A DNA stretch of 64,000 nucleotides from Tricholoma matsutake. Its lineage: Eukaryota > Basidiomycota > Agaricomycetes > Agaricales > Tricholomataceae. The notes under the pieces were generated by a model. It saw only the letters and a program-made list of their open reading frames with translations. It was not told the DNA's origin and made no database searches. Location: NCBI GenBank assembly GCA_026075535.2, contig AP026539.1, positions 6,262,001 through 6,326,000 on the forward strand, written 5' to 3'. How positions within the stretch are numbered: the stretch's first letter is position 1; every line of letters begins with the position of its first letter. This document shows, piece after piece, positions 52,801-63,683 of the stretch. The position numbers and the translations under genes are program-made.

Positions 52801-54089
52801 TATCAGAGCACCCTACCCCCTGCGCGAGAACTTCCTGTTTTTGTACCAACGGCTCCTAGATCCGCACCATTTGTAGAGAAAGCACACATGGAAGTCAACG
52901 AGAGGCTGCAAGCACAAGAGCAACAACAGACAGAGACAGTTGGTCAAGAAGAGAGTGTCGTGGCTTCATCGTCGGGCCCCCCTATGGCCTCAGGCTCTGG
53001 GGAGACTGAGCCCCCGTCTACGACATCCTTGACGACTACGTTGGCGAAGCGCAAAAGGCCGAGCCGTGCGGCCCCAAAGCCTCCCCAGCCACCACCCCAA
53101 TCACCTATGCCGGCATATCCATATCCTAATGTCCCTTCCTCGCAATACCCATACCCATATTATGTATCTACGTATGGTATGCCACCATATGGAATGCCGC
53201 TACCACAACCACCAGCTTCCACGTCAGCGTCTTTTTCGACCGCAGGACTACAGCCCTCCAGGTCTCCGTACCTACCCCAACCCTATCATTATTCTTATCA
53301 ACAGCACTATGGTCCCCCGCCACCCGGATACATCTACGCTTCGTCAGGCTATGCTCCTGCCCCATACAACCAACCTCAGCAACACCAATTATACAGCCCG
53401 CACCAGCTACAACCCGGAACGTATGCCTTCCCGTATGTCTACCCGAAGGAAGCAGAGTACAGCTACGTTCATGACCCGCCAAAGGAATATTCGTTCGTGG
53501 TATGGCCTCTTATTTTCATTGTTCTTCGTTGTTGTTTTATATTGGCCCGTGTAGGTCCCCCGGCAGAGGCGGCCGAAGAGGAAGCGCATTGATTTGTGTG
53601 CTATTGCAGCTACCGCTTCTTCTGCGCCCGCTGGTACTTCTTCAACATCCGAAGCTGCACCCGCGGCAGCCGATGGCGTCACATCCATAACAACTGGAGG
53701 CATACCCGCTGCCACTGGGAATATCGGAAGTTTTGGAAATAACACGACTATGTCGAATGATCCCATCGGATCAACATCAACAGTCATTCCAGAGAGCGGT
53801 GCCATTCAGTCTGTATGTCATGTTCCATACCTTTATCCTTTTGCGATTTTCAAAGAAGTCCTAGCGTCCATGTGGGAACAAGACGTGCAGTCGTACGATC
53901 GCTGCTACTGTGACAGGCACTTTGTGTGGCAAGTGCAGATTGCGACTCAAGAAGCTCCAAGCCAGGGCGAAACAGAGGTTCAAGTTAGAGCCTCGCAAAT
54001 CGATATTAGGAATCATGAGAGGCGGGTCGAACGGTGGAGACAAGGGCGAGTTGGCAACGACTGCTACTGTGAATACTGACGAAGCGTAG
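49825..54089 (+). CDS. 1,280-aa protein with five zinc-ribbon-like modules
   Basis: Eight exons: 49825-50803, 50866-51026, 51087-51393, 51453-51817, 51884-52690, 52759-53499, 53555-53812, 53865-54089; introns 52-68 nt. The joined length is divisible by three with no internal stop. Five modules of C-x4-C, 10-13 residues, C-x2-C (or C-x2-H) then a basic helix occur at about residues 48-85, 316-360, 489-525, 610-640 and 1208-1245: CSVRGC...CEVC, CSVKGC...CPPCRVRYR, CTVSHC...CEQH, CTSDGC...CETC, CGNKTC...CGKC. Between them lie disordered Ser/Thr/Glu-rich parts and a Pro/Tyr-rich region (about 930-1100, YPYPNVPSSQYPYPYY). The basic helices after each ribbon suggest nucleic-acid binding. A basidiomycete-specific family; role unknown, probably nuclear. 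Confidence 0.85.
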
Positions 54090-54362
54090 AAGGTTGTCTT
54101 GGACGTTTGTATATACCCGTTTAATTTGTGCCGTGCCACGTACTGTAGGAAATCGTGAGTCTTTCCGTTCATATCATCTTTTCGTGCCCTGCTCATCATT
54201 GGATTTGCTCAGCGTCTATTGTGACAGTTGAACATATCCACGAGACTGTTTAATTAATGTAATGGTGACAGTTGTGCATGCCTTCTCTTGCAGGCTGCTG
54301 CATGAACTCATGGGTGCCTGTTCAACACCGACTACGTTCTGCTTCCATCTGTCCAGACAGCC

Positions 54363-55597
54363 ATGTCAACGACTGACAACGGTCATGATATAGAACTTGG
54401 AGTGCCTGAAACCCAGGAAAGGTTACCACGGGTACCCAAAATGCCTTCCAGTGATATCCTGGGTATGGAGTTCTCACTATCCGATTTTGTTTTGAGCTTA
54501 CATTCAACTCTGCTTCAGTTGTGCAGAGGTCTTTACGAGATCTTCAGGTTGAACTAAACGAGTTCCTAGCTGCACACACTGAGAAAATTCTCTCCCTGCA
54601 AACTTCCATGCCATCGGCGGAACAGCAAGCTGCACAAGCGAACCTGAACACGCGGTTGTCGGTCCAGTATACAGGTTCAATCACCGCATGAGTTTCTTGG
54701 TATTGTAGCTCAATGTCCGTCACACAGATCCTCCTTCGCCCACGTCCCAGGTTAGCGAGAAACCACAGCAAACCGCGCAATCCCAGTCACCCAGATCTAG
54801 TATCCCAGATACTATGAAAGCTGTTGATGCTCATGTCGATCACCTGAAAGTCTTCCTCTCGTCCCATATCCATAATATCCGCTCGCTTCATGACGCTCTC
54901 CCGACGTATCCTACGGTATTGGAAACTCCCCAACGACTACCAATGAAAGGTAACGTTATTTTTCTGGTCGTCAAGGCTCTGTTGTCATCATATTCTAGAT
55001 GCAAAATCATCTGAGCCAGACAAAAAGAAGGCGTATCAATCTCTAAGTGAACAGTTCAGTATGCTCGTTGTGATCGTACGCTTTCCCTCTATATATGAAA
55101 TTGAAGTGTGCTGATAGTCGGTGTAGTCAACATTTACGGCATCGCTCATCGTTGCCTTTCTATCGCTGGTCAAAAGCATTGTGTTGGATAATCATCGTGT
55201 CGCGTTTGACGTCGGGATGCTGCTGGCCTTTTTTGCCATGAGCCTGCACTTTGGAAACATTATTGTGGCCGGAAGAGGATCTGCTCTCACTTCTCAGTAT
55301 TCGGCTGCCGCTGACAATGACTACGACTTGGCATACTTCCAGCTCTACCTCAAGTTATGCGAACAACTTCAGTTCATTGCAACGATATTGTTCATTGTTG
55401 CGATCGTTCAACTAACTTTCGTCATATTTAGTGAGATAAAGTATCCGCTGGTCCTCCTGGGAGTTGCCTGTTTTGGAGGGCTGATCGTTTTTTGGAGCGT
55501 ATATTGGAGAGTTTCGATAACTTTTCGGAACTTAAAGTTTTTTGTCAAAAGTGTTCGTAATTTGCGATCTAGGCTCTCCCACCGATTTGCATCCTAG
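54363..55597 (+). CDS. 343-aa multi-pass membrane protein, unknown
   Basis: Five exons: 54363-54462, 54519-54661, 54709-54949, 54999-55075, 55127-55597; total 1,032 nt, frame intact, TAG stop. The N-terminal half is soluble with a coiled-coil-like stretch (RSLRDLQVELNEFLAAHTEK) and a Ser/Pro/Gln linker. The last exon holds four hydrophobic segments: FTASLIVAFLSLVKSIVL, VGMLLAFFAMSLHFGNIIV, LQFIATILFIVAIVQLTFV and LVLLGVACFGGLIVFWSVYW, followed by a basic cytosolic tail (RNLRSRLSHRF). No signal peptide. No family recognised. It begins 274 bp after the zinc-ribbon gene on the same strand. A membrane protein is certain from sequence; its role is not. Confidence 0.8.
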
Positions 55598-55917
55598 AGC
55601 GTGTAAATAGCTACTTATGTTTTATTTCTTTTTGGGTAGCGTAGTCTGTGAGTGAAAGGGATCTGCTAGGGAACGCTATATATGTGTGGTCGCATGCTTT
55701 GGTCATTGTGGCAGTCAGCTCTGTAGTGAATTTTCAGAATGTTATGTCATGATCAATAACTTTAAGATCCCCCGCCATCCCGACGTACGATTCGAGGTAT
55801 AGCTTCTCAAGTACTGAACTGCTATCACCAACTCTCTTGACTTAAACCCGACTTGAAACTCCTTACGAATTTGAAGACACTCGTTCAAATAGTTACACAT
55901 ACATATGCTAATCTACA
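55598..55917. other. Intergenic, 5' region of EXO70
   Basis: 3' UTR of the membrane-protein gene and promoter of EXO70. No gene. Confidence 0.5.
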
Positions 55918-58331
55918 ATGGACGATGAAACCGCAGAAATAGAGCTTGTAAGTTTGGCATTCAGGGTCTCAATAGTCGGCAGAATTGACCTTTCATGCTA
56001 GCTCGAGCAAAATCTCAACAAAACGCGTCAAATTTCCAAACGGATGATATGTACGTCCCGACGACCAGACGTTCACTCTGTGTATACTTACCTGACCAGC
56101 TATACTTGACAGTTTCGATACCAGACTTGCCAAGCTCGAGAAATCCGTTTTGCCTTTGTATACATCGACGCAAATTCTAAACAGACGTGCATCTAGTATG
56201 TCTGGCATTACCTCCACACCGGTTATAGTCTGACACTCTTTGTTGGCAGACATTGATAAGACCTTGTTGAAGATCGATGAGGTGGCTAGTAACCAGGAAG
56301 GAATTGTTGTCGAGCAGGCATTAATTCTAAGAGGGTGAGTAATCGTTCTTACCACCGTGCGTAGTGTGTCTATAACATCCATCTCAGTCCCCAAACAGGC
56401 CAGCTTGAAATATACAGAGAGGCCCTTGAACGCCTAAATGCCACTATTGCGTTCAAATCCTCTGATATCGACTCAGAAGAAACCGTATATTCCTCTTCCT
56501 CCTCCTAACTCTCCGTCTCACTTGTTTTCCTTCTGTTTGCTTTTTCCAGGCTCGCCTCATTGAAACTGGCGCCAAGAAGCTTACACAGCTCTATACTAAA
56601 CTCGTCGCCGAAAACTCCTCTGGATCCACCCCAGCACCAGGCGCCGACTACGCTATGCCGGCGTTTCCCGTACCGGTGCTAACTACGCTCAGACAGCTCG
56701 TCTCGATACTCCGCACGATGCCTCTGCCGTCAACGCACCCATCCCACCCCGCCGCGCCGGAGATTCTGACAACGCTGAAGGACGCACAGAAGGGATATGC
56801 GGACATGCGTGGCGTGTGGACGAGAAAATGCTTGGAAGCGCAGGGGAAGCGGGTCGTTGACCGCGCAGACACAATTGACGGGGTGGTCGCTGGGCAGGAG
56901 TTCGGACGATGGGTCGAGTTGGTGCTAAGTGTCGCCGAGGTTCATTTCCATTCCTTCCTCACCAGATCATCCACTCACTCCGTACTCACGCAGGACGAAT
57001 ATCAACTCCTCACGCAGCTGACGCCACTCTCGCCTCCGACACTCCTCGCTCCAACGTACGCCACGCTCCTTGCCCCACTACTCACACTGTTCAGCAGCAG
57101 CCTCGGGGCGCTCGCCATGCTCATCAAGAAGGCGCTGCACAAATACAATTTCCTCGCGCTGGCGGCATACGATGCTCTCCTGTCGCTTCAACCGCAGTGG
57201 AATGCAGTGCTTGCACGGCGTGGGTCCGAGGCGCAGGGGAACGAGCTTAAAGATGGCCTGGGTACGCTAAGGGCAGTGTGTCTCCGCAGCTTCCCAGAGT
57301 TCCTTGCGGATCTGAAGATGGGGGCGATGGGAAGGGGAGGAGAGACGACAGGCTTGGCGGAATTTGCGATCAATGTGAATCCTTTCTTGTTTGGAGAGAA
57401 CTTGAGCTTGTTGTTAATGTTGTTTTGGTGTTGGTTTTGTAGACGGTCAAGTATATGGAGAGGCTTCCACAGGTACAGGGTGCGGCTGGGTCAGCGCTTA
57501 TGACTCTCGGCGATGGAAATTGGAAGATGGGCGAGGGTGTGCAGGTGGGGAAGACCTCCAAATCGGAGGACAGTGACGAGACTGTCATCCTCGAACATTT
57601 CGTTTGTCCGTTCCTTCAGTTGCTACCTCTCCTTTATGCTAACTACCACCACAGACGATGTTGTAACAACCACCGTCAACAGCCTCACAACCCTCTCGCG
57701 CACCTCCCGACGACCAGCACTAGGATCCATTTTCCTCCTCAACAATATTTCCTACCTGCGACATCACCTCCTTCTCTCCCCCTCCCCATCCTCTGCCGTC
57801 CTGCCAACCCTACTCTCCAAGCCCACGCAAGACATTCTACACTCCAGCTTCCGCACTGCGAAGGCTGGGTACTTTGAGTCCAACTTCTCACCTTTGATGC
57901 AGGTATTGACGGACGACCCGAAGGACAAGCACCGTCCTGCTGCGGCGAAGGAGCGATTTACTCGGTTTTATGATCTGTTGGAAGAAGTGGTGGAGAGGCA
58001 CCGGCTTGCGAAGGTTATGGAGGACGATGAAGAGGGGAGGGAGACGATAGGTGACGAGGTTGTGAGGTTAGTGGTTCCGGCCCTACAAAAGTTTACGCAG
58101 AAGCAGAGAGATAAGGAGTTTAGTAAGAGTGGGTGGATATTCTTTGTTTCAGTTGTGAGGAACTGATCAAGACTCTTTCCTGTTCCATTGCTTATAGATC
58201 CTCAGAAGTGTACGTCCATAGTACCTCAGCTAGAGAATGTAATGCGAGTGTGGTACTGATATTTGTTTCCAACAGATATTAAAATGTCTCCCGAGGCTGT
58301 AGAGACTCAGCTCAAGAGCATATTTAGATGA
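55918..58331 (+). CDS. EXO70: Exocyst complex component Exo70
   Basis: Exo70 is a subunit of the octameric exocyst that tethers secretory vesicles to the plasma membrane. It binds PI(4,5)P2 and Rho GTPases through its C-terminus and so marks growth sites such as hyphal tips. Ten exons: 55918-55947, 56002-56050, 56100-56195, 56250-56334, 56388-56484, 56550-57374, 57443-57605, 57655-58128, 58198-58209, 58276-58331; 1,887 nt, 628 residues, near the usual 620-650. The N-terminal coiled coil is clear (LEQNLNKTRQISKRM, LPLYTSTQILNRRASNIDK). The C-terminal helical rods include SIFLLNNISYLRHHLL and end KEFSKNPQKYIKMSPEA. Exon 9 is only 12 nt and is needed to complete that conserved end. Natural stop TGA. 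Confidence 0.93.
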
Positions 58332-59317
58332 ATGCATTTTTTTTGTTTACCATGCCTCTGTCCGAACATCAGCAATAAACACCTGAAATAGTAGCAGGCC
58401 AGTTTGATCTTTTTCTTCAAACACGAGTGTTCATTATCTGAACTCATCTCATGGATGTAACGACCCAATAGTTATTTGTACAGACTGCATATTCAGATGA
58501 ACACATTTTCCGACTTTTCTTTGAAAATTCGAGGATACTAACGAGATCGTGACCAATCTGGGTAATGTTCTGCTTGGTTTTTTTGTAGAGGTGCGTCTCC
58601 CTTGTTTGTTTTCCCCTTCTATTCGGAGAGCACACTTACCTGATATATCTCCTGTACAAAGCAGTGCATAGTTTCTTTCGCGCATAAGTGGCTTCGCAAA
58701 TACATCGACGATGGCGATGTTGTTGCATTTACCCATGTCAATCTCCTTTGTGCCTGAACGATGGTACATTCACCATGTCCAGCTTCCTGCTATGGCACCG
58801 GTGCAACGATACAATGGTTAGTAAATCCATATGTCAAAACAAAAAGTATATCCCATGCGTAATTGAGTTCCAAAAAGAAGGCCAAAAGACTAACAGGATA
58901 GCAGTGAGCAAGTTTCTGGACAAGTGTCGATCAAGTTAAGAGCAAACTTTTTATTAATGTCGTAGCTAGCAGCTGTGTCAAGTGAAGGCCCTCTTCCACA
59001 GCTTTGGACGAAGATAAAACAGACAGTCGTGTGCCTGGATGTGATGAAGACTTGCGGGGTGCCTCATGTGAATGACTGTATTCGTTGAACATCGACGTTT
59101 GATATGATGTCAAATGGGGATGAACGTTTGTTGCTCAGGCTAACTTGACCATTGACTCGGATGATAGTCTGATAATTATAAGACGAGGATGGGATAGATA
59201 ATCGATGGTGAATCGTACGAGCTGCTTCGAAGATTATAACCGATCAATGTCCCGCGTATCAAGTGGTTGAGATACTTGGATCTTGGGCAGAAATTGGGTC
59301 TTGCCATTGTTGCTGTT
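58332..59317. other. Intergenic, no gene supported
   Basis: Short frames on both strands (for example 58769-58449 minus, 58688-58939 plus) have no motif or exon signals. It contains the 3' regions of two convergent genes, EXO70 and PUS3. Confidence 0.5.
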
Positions 59318-60973
59318 CTATTCATTCCCATCGTCATCGACATCTTCCGCAGCCTTCCGCCTCTCGTTTCTTCTGAATCCCTTCCCAAGCCGCCACCGCT
59401 CATTCGCTGTTTCGACCGTGTCTAATCTCTTCCGCTGGAGCAATGGCACATATTTTTCTTGACTAGTGCGCTTGTACGAGCCGCCGCCAAGCGGGATTAA
59501 CAGCTTCATCGGTGGGACGCGTGGAGCAGCATGTGTCAACTGCTGGTAGTTATTACTTGGACGCGTTGGGAGGTGGTGCACGGAGGCTGCCGAAAGGAAG
59601 TGGTCGTTAAGTGCGGTGTACACTTGGGATCTTGCATAAATGGCATCTAGTTGTTGGTAGAGCTCCGTCCCGCTCTCGTTTCCATTTCCGTTCCCCCGTG
59701 AGATACATCGATCTTCAGATGGGGTTGTGCGCCAACTTAGTTCGCTCTCTGGGTATCCACATTCCCAGAGCAACAGCGGGAGTGCATCAGCCATCTGGTA
59801 CTCTGGTTTACGATCAACAACCTCGATAGCTGGGGGTGGCACGCCAGGTTGAACTTCGACCGTTTCCGAACCCTCCTCAACGTTCATGAGCGCTGTAACC
59901 ACGGATGGGTCTTCTAATCCAGATCCCACGAGGAAGAGGACAGCCATGATGTGCCTCACCTGATGATAGAGAAATGCAGTGCCCACAAGGTTGAATACAT
60001 ATATTCCATCGTGGTTGTCCGGTAATGGCTCGATATCAGCTTGCAAAATCTTCCTTCTGAACATCGTGATCTGCTTCCCAGGATCTAGCTTACACAGATT
60101 GCGAAAATCGTGGCCTCCTATCAGGCGTGAGGCAGCAGCGCGCATGCAATCAACATCCAGGATTTTCCCTGGAGCAGAGGTGGAGAAGAAGTATTTGTAG
60201 TGTCTATACGTGCAGGAGAAGCGAGCGGAGAATCTGTCTGAAACAGGAGACCATGCCAGGACACGAATCGTTGGAGGCAAGAGACGATTCAGTATTGAAA
60301 GGTAGTCGTGTTCCGAGTTTGTAACCTTGGGAGAAATTAGTGTGCTGGGATGGGAGGGGGATTCCAGGTCGTCTTGGTCAAAGGCAAACTCCAACCCTGG
60401 GGTCGTATCGGTTGCATGGTTTGAAGGATTATCCACGCTCTGATTGAGACCTCCGTCGGAAGTTGGAGTCGCTAAATGTGGACTTTCGGACGCGGTGGTG
60501 ACTTGATCAGTCCCTGATCCAAGGGCACTCCTGACCCACAACGAGATAACCTGTCCAGCGGCACTCACCCCTCGATCAGTGCGTCCACACTTCTCCCATC
60601 CACATCCTTCAAATCCTGCCGCTGGATCGATCAGTCTAGCTTTGACAAATGCATCAAAAAGGACGCCTTCTACTGTGGGAAGCGACGTTTTCGTATTCTG
60701 AAATGCGAGGCCGTTGTACTCCCAACCAGAGTAGCAAAATTTTACAGCGATTTTCCGGTGAGCATGTGAAGAGAAGTTGAAGAAATTGGATGTAACTTCT
60801 GGAGATAGTGGACGTAGTGTCCTTGTAGACTGCGTGCGCTCGAGCTCGTGGAGACGAGAAATTAAATCTTCGCGCGACCAACCCTCGTAACTGGAGGAAG
60901 CTGAGGACGCCATTAATCGTTGACAGATGGCTGGACTTGAACGCGGGCACCTTGACAAAAGGCCAGCTATCAT
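59318..60973 (-). CDS. DEG1: tRNA pseudouridine(38/39) synthase, Pus3/Deg1
   Basis: Converts uridines 38 and 39 of the tRNA anticodon stem-loop to pseudouridine. Single exon, 551 residues. The TruA-family catalytic block is KCGRTDRGVSAAGQVIS with the catalytic Asp at residue 133. Further family motifs are KFCYSGWEYNGLAFQ (about 79-92), FSARFSCTYRHYKYFF, ASRLIGGHDFRNLCK and GTAFLYHQVRHIMAVLFLVG. The C-terminus is a basic tail (KGFRRNERRKAAEDVD). The first 20 residues (MIAGLLSRCPRSS) before a second ATG at residue 21 could be a weak mitochondrial leader, so two forms are possible. A Ser/Thr/Asp-rich insertion of about 85 residues after the catalytic block is longer than in yeast Deg1. Confidence 0.92.
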   Translation of the reverse strand: MIAGLLSRCPRSSPAICQRLMASSASSSYEGWSREDLISRLHELERTQSTRTLRPLSPEVTSNFFNFSSHAHRKIAVKFCYSGWEYNGLAFQNTKTSLPTVEGVLFDAFVKARLIDPAAGFEGCGWEKCGRTDRGVSAAGQVISLWVRSALGSGTDQVTTASESPHLATPTSDGGLNQSVDNPSNHATDTTPGLEFAFDQDDLESPSHPSTLISPKVTNSEHDYLSILNRLLPPTIRVLAWSPVSDRFSARFSCTYRHYKYFFSTSAPGKILDVDCMRAAASRLIGGHDFRNLCKLDPGKQITMFRRKILQADIEPLPDNHDGIYVFNLVGTAFLYHQVRHIMAVLFLVGSGLEDPSVVTALMNVEEGSETVEVQPGVPPPAIEVVDRKPEYQMADALPLLLWECGYPESELSWRTTPSEDRCISRGNGNGNESGTELYQQLDAIYARSQVYTALNDHFLSAASVHHLPTRPSNNYQQLTHAAPRVPPMKLLIPLGGGSYKRTSQEKYVPLLQRKRLDTVETANERWRLGKGFRRNERRKAAEDVDDDGNE

Positions 60974-61083
60974 AAACTAGAATTTAGCAAAAATCGTGAT
61001 CAGCAGGGTTACTGGGATGTGTAACCACATGAAGCGATGACTCCTGCGCTCAAAATAAAGAAGTAAATTTTTAGGAAAAACAC

Positions 61084-61183
61084 GGGCCCAACCGGGAATT
61101 GAACCCGGGACCCCTGCCATTTAAGAGATTGTTAAATCTCGGGAATCCCCGAAGGCAGTATCATACTACTAGACCATTGGGCC
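61084..61183 (-). tRNA. tRNA-Pro(CGG) with a 28-nt intron
   Basis: On the minus strand the acceptor arms GGCCCAA (61183-61177) and TTGGGCC (61091-61085) pair; the discriminator is C. The D-arm region has the box A TGGTCTAGTAGTATGAT and the T-arm has CCGGGTTCAATTCCCGG (box B). The anticodon stem is CTGCC/GGCAG with loop TTCGGG+T, so the anticodon is CGG (Pro). The intron, 61147-61120, sits at the canonical position after base 37. The mature length is 72 nt. Confidence 0.9.
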
Positions 61184-62437
61184 ACATCAAGATATTTGAC
61201 CTTGAATTCAATTAACTACTTTACCTCTGCTCACAACTGAATATCAATGATGGAGATCAGGAATTGAGAGGAGTGTACGGCTGAAATGTCAGGGAGTATG
61301 CCCCTCTGTCTAGTGAGTTTCTGAGACATCACATATAATATTCCTTGGGAAGAGCAGGCTGCCCAAGGTTCGCGGAGCAAGCAATTCCAACTCAAACATG
61401 GAAGACGACTCTGTGTCATGGTCACTCACCAGGTGGGAGAGGCTGTTTTGGTGTACTTTACAAAGTCCAAAAGGTTGAAGAATGCGAACGTTCAGCTACA
61501 GTAGCAAATTTCATCCTCAGGACACGTGCAAAGATATCTGCGCACCTCCGTTAAGGCTTTATGTGGTCGATTGTCTCCCTTCGACAATTCTATTGATATG
61601 ATCATGACAGACCCAAGGCCTTCGCGCTTTCTCTCCGCTGCATCATTGCTCTGGGAGATACTGGACCAGAGTCCGAAAAATTGGCAAGATTGGTATATAC
61701 AGCTTCCAGCATAGACCACAGGAGTACTTCGGCATCCACGAGCGAATACAGTGTGCGGGGATTAGATGACGCAGTACGTCAGAGAGTGAGTGCCAATAAG
61801 TGTGTTTGAGCTCTGGCGATATCTTTGATGAGCTCTAACAGATTCCAAGCTGACAGAGAGAGAGTATCGCTAAAATATGGGATGAGCAGGAGCGTGTAGT
61901 ATGAAGCAATGATACTACCCGTTGTGACATTGGGCGTACAACTGAAGATCGTTTAATATATCTCCTCTGATGAGCGGAGGATTAACAATAGGACCTGATT
62001 CTTAGCCTCAAGACAGCTCAAAGGAACGTTTGATCTCCCCCTTCTTGGACTTTGATGACTTTTGGGTCTTGACCTAGACACCGGTGTAGTTCGCGCACTT
62101 GTCTATCCATAGGCAATACCAAAAAATGAGTATCCGATAACGCGTCATTATGACACGAATCGATAACCAACCACACTTCCTTGTGGGCTTTCCAATCGAG
62201 TTTCTGGGTGTAATTGTTTGATGATTGAGTATAGCTCACATAAAAATTGTTTTGCGCTGACCATTCGACTGACAGAGCAGTACCGGGGGTAGTACGACAC
62301 TTCGTGTATCTACGAAGTGTTTGAGAGGGTGATTCGTTCTGCCCACATTGTGCGCAACGAGTCTTGTCTTGTCAGATGATAGATCCAAAGCGGCGGCCGC
62401 GGTCGGCTCAAATGTCATTTCGTGGAGTGTCACATCA
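61184..62437. other. Intergenic, no gene supported
   Basis: Frames such as 61345-61554 plus or 62239-62018 minus show no motif. Nothing recognised in 1.2 kb apart from probable promoter regions. Confidence 0.45.
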
Positions 62438-63466
62438 ATGTTACACAGTTTGCAAATCTCGCGTCTCGTACGCGTCTTTCGGCGTCAAGTCCATTCCTCA
62501 GCAGGCTATGGTACCATAAATGCATCAGAAATAGCCCACTTTTCGCGCCTGTCCTCGCAATGGTGGGACGAGCAAGGAGAATTCAGTTTCTTGCATAGAA
62601 TGAACCCTGTTCGAGTTCAGTTTATTCGAGAAAAACTGCTCGAGATCTGTCGAGAACGGGATGGAGAACATATGCTACCGTCGGAGGCTTTACGTGGTTT
62701 AGACGTATTGGATGTAGGATGTGGAGGAGGACTTTTGTCAGAGGTGCGTGACATTGTCTCGTCCACTAGTCAATTTCAACCTGCAAATCAGAGTCTTTCT
62801 CGTCTCGGAGCTCATACAACGGGAATCGATGCGTCTGAATCGAATGTTGCGATTGCCAAGTTGCATGCTTTTGCCGACCCAAAACTAGCTCAGCTCTCCT
62901 ACATACACGCTCCAGGAGAGTCACTTCTCGTATCACCAAAGCGTTATGACGTTGTTTGTTCATTGGAAGTTCTCGAACATGTTGACAATCCCGCATCCTT
63001 TCTTTCAACGTGTGCCGAATTGTTAAAGGTACGTGCTGATAACTCTGATGTTTCACTGGAAAATAACCCTCCGAACCAATAGCCAGGCGGCCATCTTTTC
63101 CTCTCTACTATCTCTCGCACGCCGCTTTCTTATTTCCTCACCATTCTTCTCGCAGAGGACATACTGCGCAAAGTTTCCCCAGGCACGCATACGCACTCAA
63201 AATTTATTAAGCCTTCCGAACTCGTTTCATTCTTCCAAAAGTATCGTTCGCCCTCGAGGACGGATTCCGCTACATCGCTGGGTATACAAGAAGATTTGAG
63301 CCCATGGATCTCCCCTCAAAGCTCCCCAGAATCGCTCATACGTACGGAAGCAGAGGTTCGGGGACTGATCTATCATCCTCTCCAAGCTAGATGGGTTCTT
63401 GCACCCCGTAATGCATGGGGTGCTACTGACTGCAATTACCTATTCTGGGTCCGGAAACCGAGTTAA
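62438..63466 (+). CDS. COQ3: Ubiquinone biosynthesis O-methyltransferase Coq3
   Basis: Mitochondrial SAM-dependent methyltransferase performing both O-methylations of coenzyme Q synthesis. Three exons: 62438-62743, 62792-63028, 63083-63466; introns 48 and 54 nt, phase 0; 308 residues. I chose the ATG at 62438 because it gives an amphipathic basic leader (MLHSLQISRLVRVFRRQVHS) suited to mitochondrial import. Conserved parts: WWDEQGEFSFLHRMNPVR, the SAM-binding motif LDVLDVGCGGGLLSE (about 88-102), TTGIDASESNVAIAK, SLEVLEHVDNPASFL, GGHLFLSTISRTPLSYF, and the C-terminal YHPLQARWVLA. The HRMNP and GxGG motifs are those of the UbiG/Coq3 family. Confidence 0.93.
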
Positions 63467-63683
63467 CCTAGTAATCAGCATGATGCGAGTCGACACTTGC
63501 TATTCTAATCTGACATTTTATCATTGTGAATCTTGCACTACATGTATAAGACGCTCTTATGTGCATGCACCCAATATATTGGAATTGGTCGTCTGTGTTT
63601 GAATCCAAAGTTGACGCCAAACAACACGGATGAATCGATGAACGTTTGAACTTTGAAGGCAGTGACTTTCGTATCGTCTGCGA

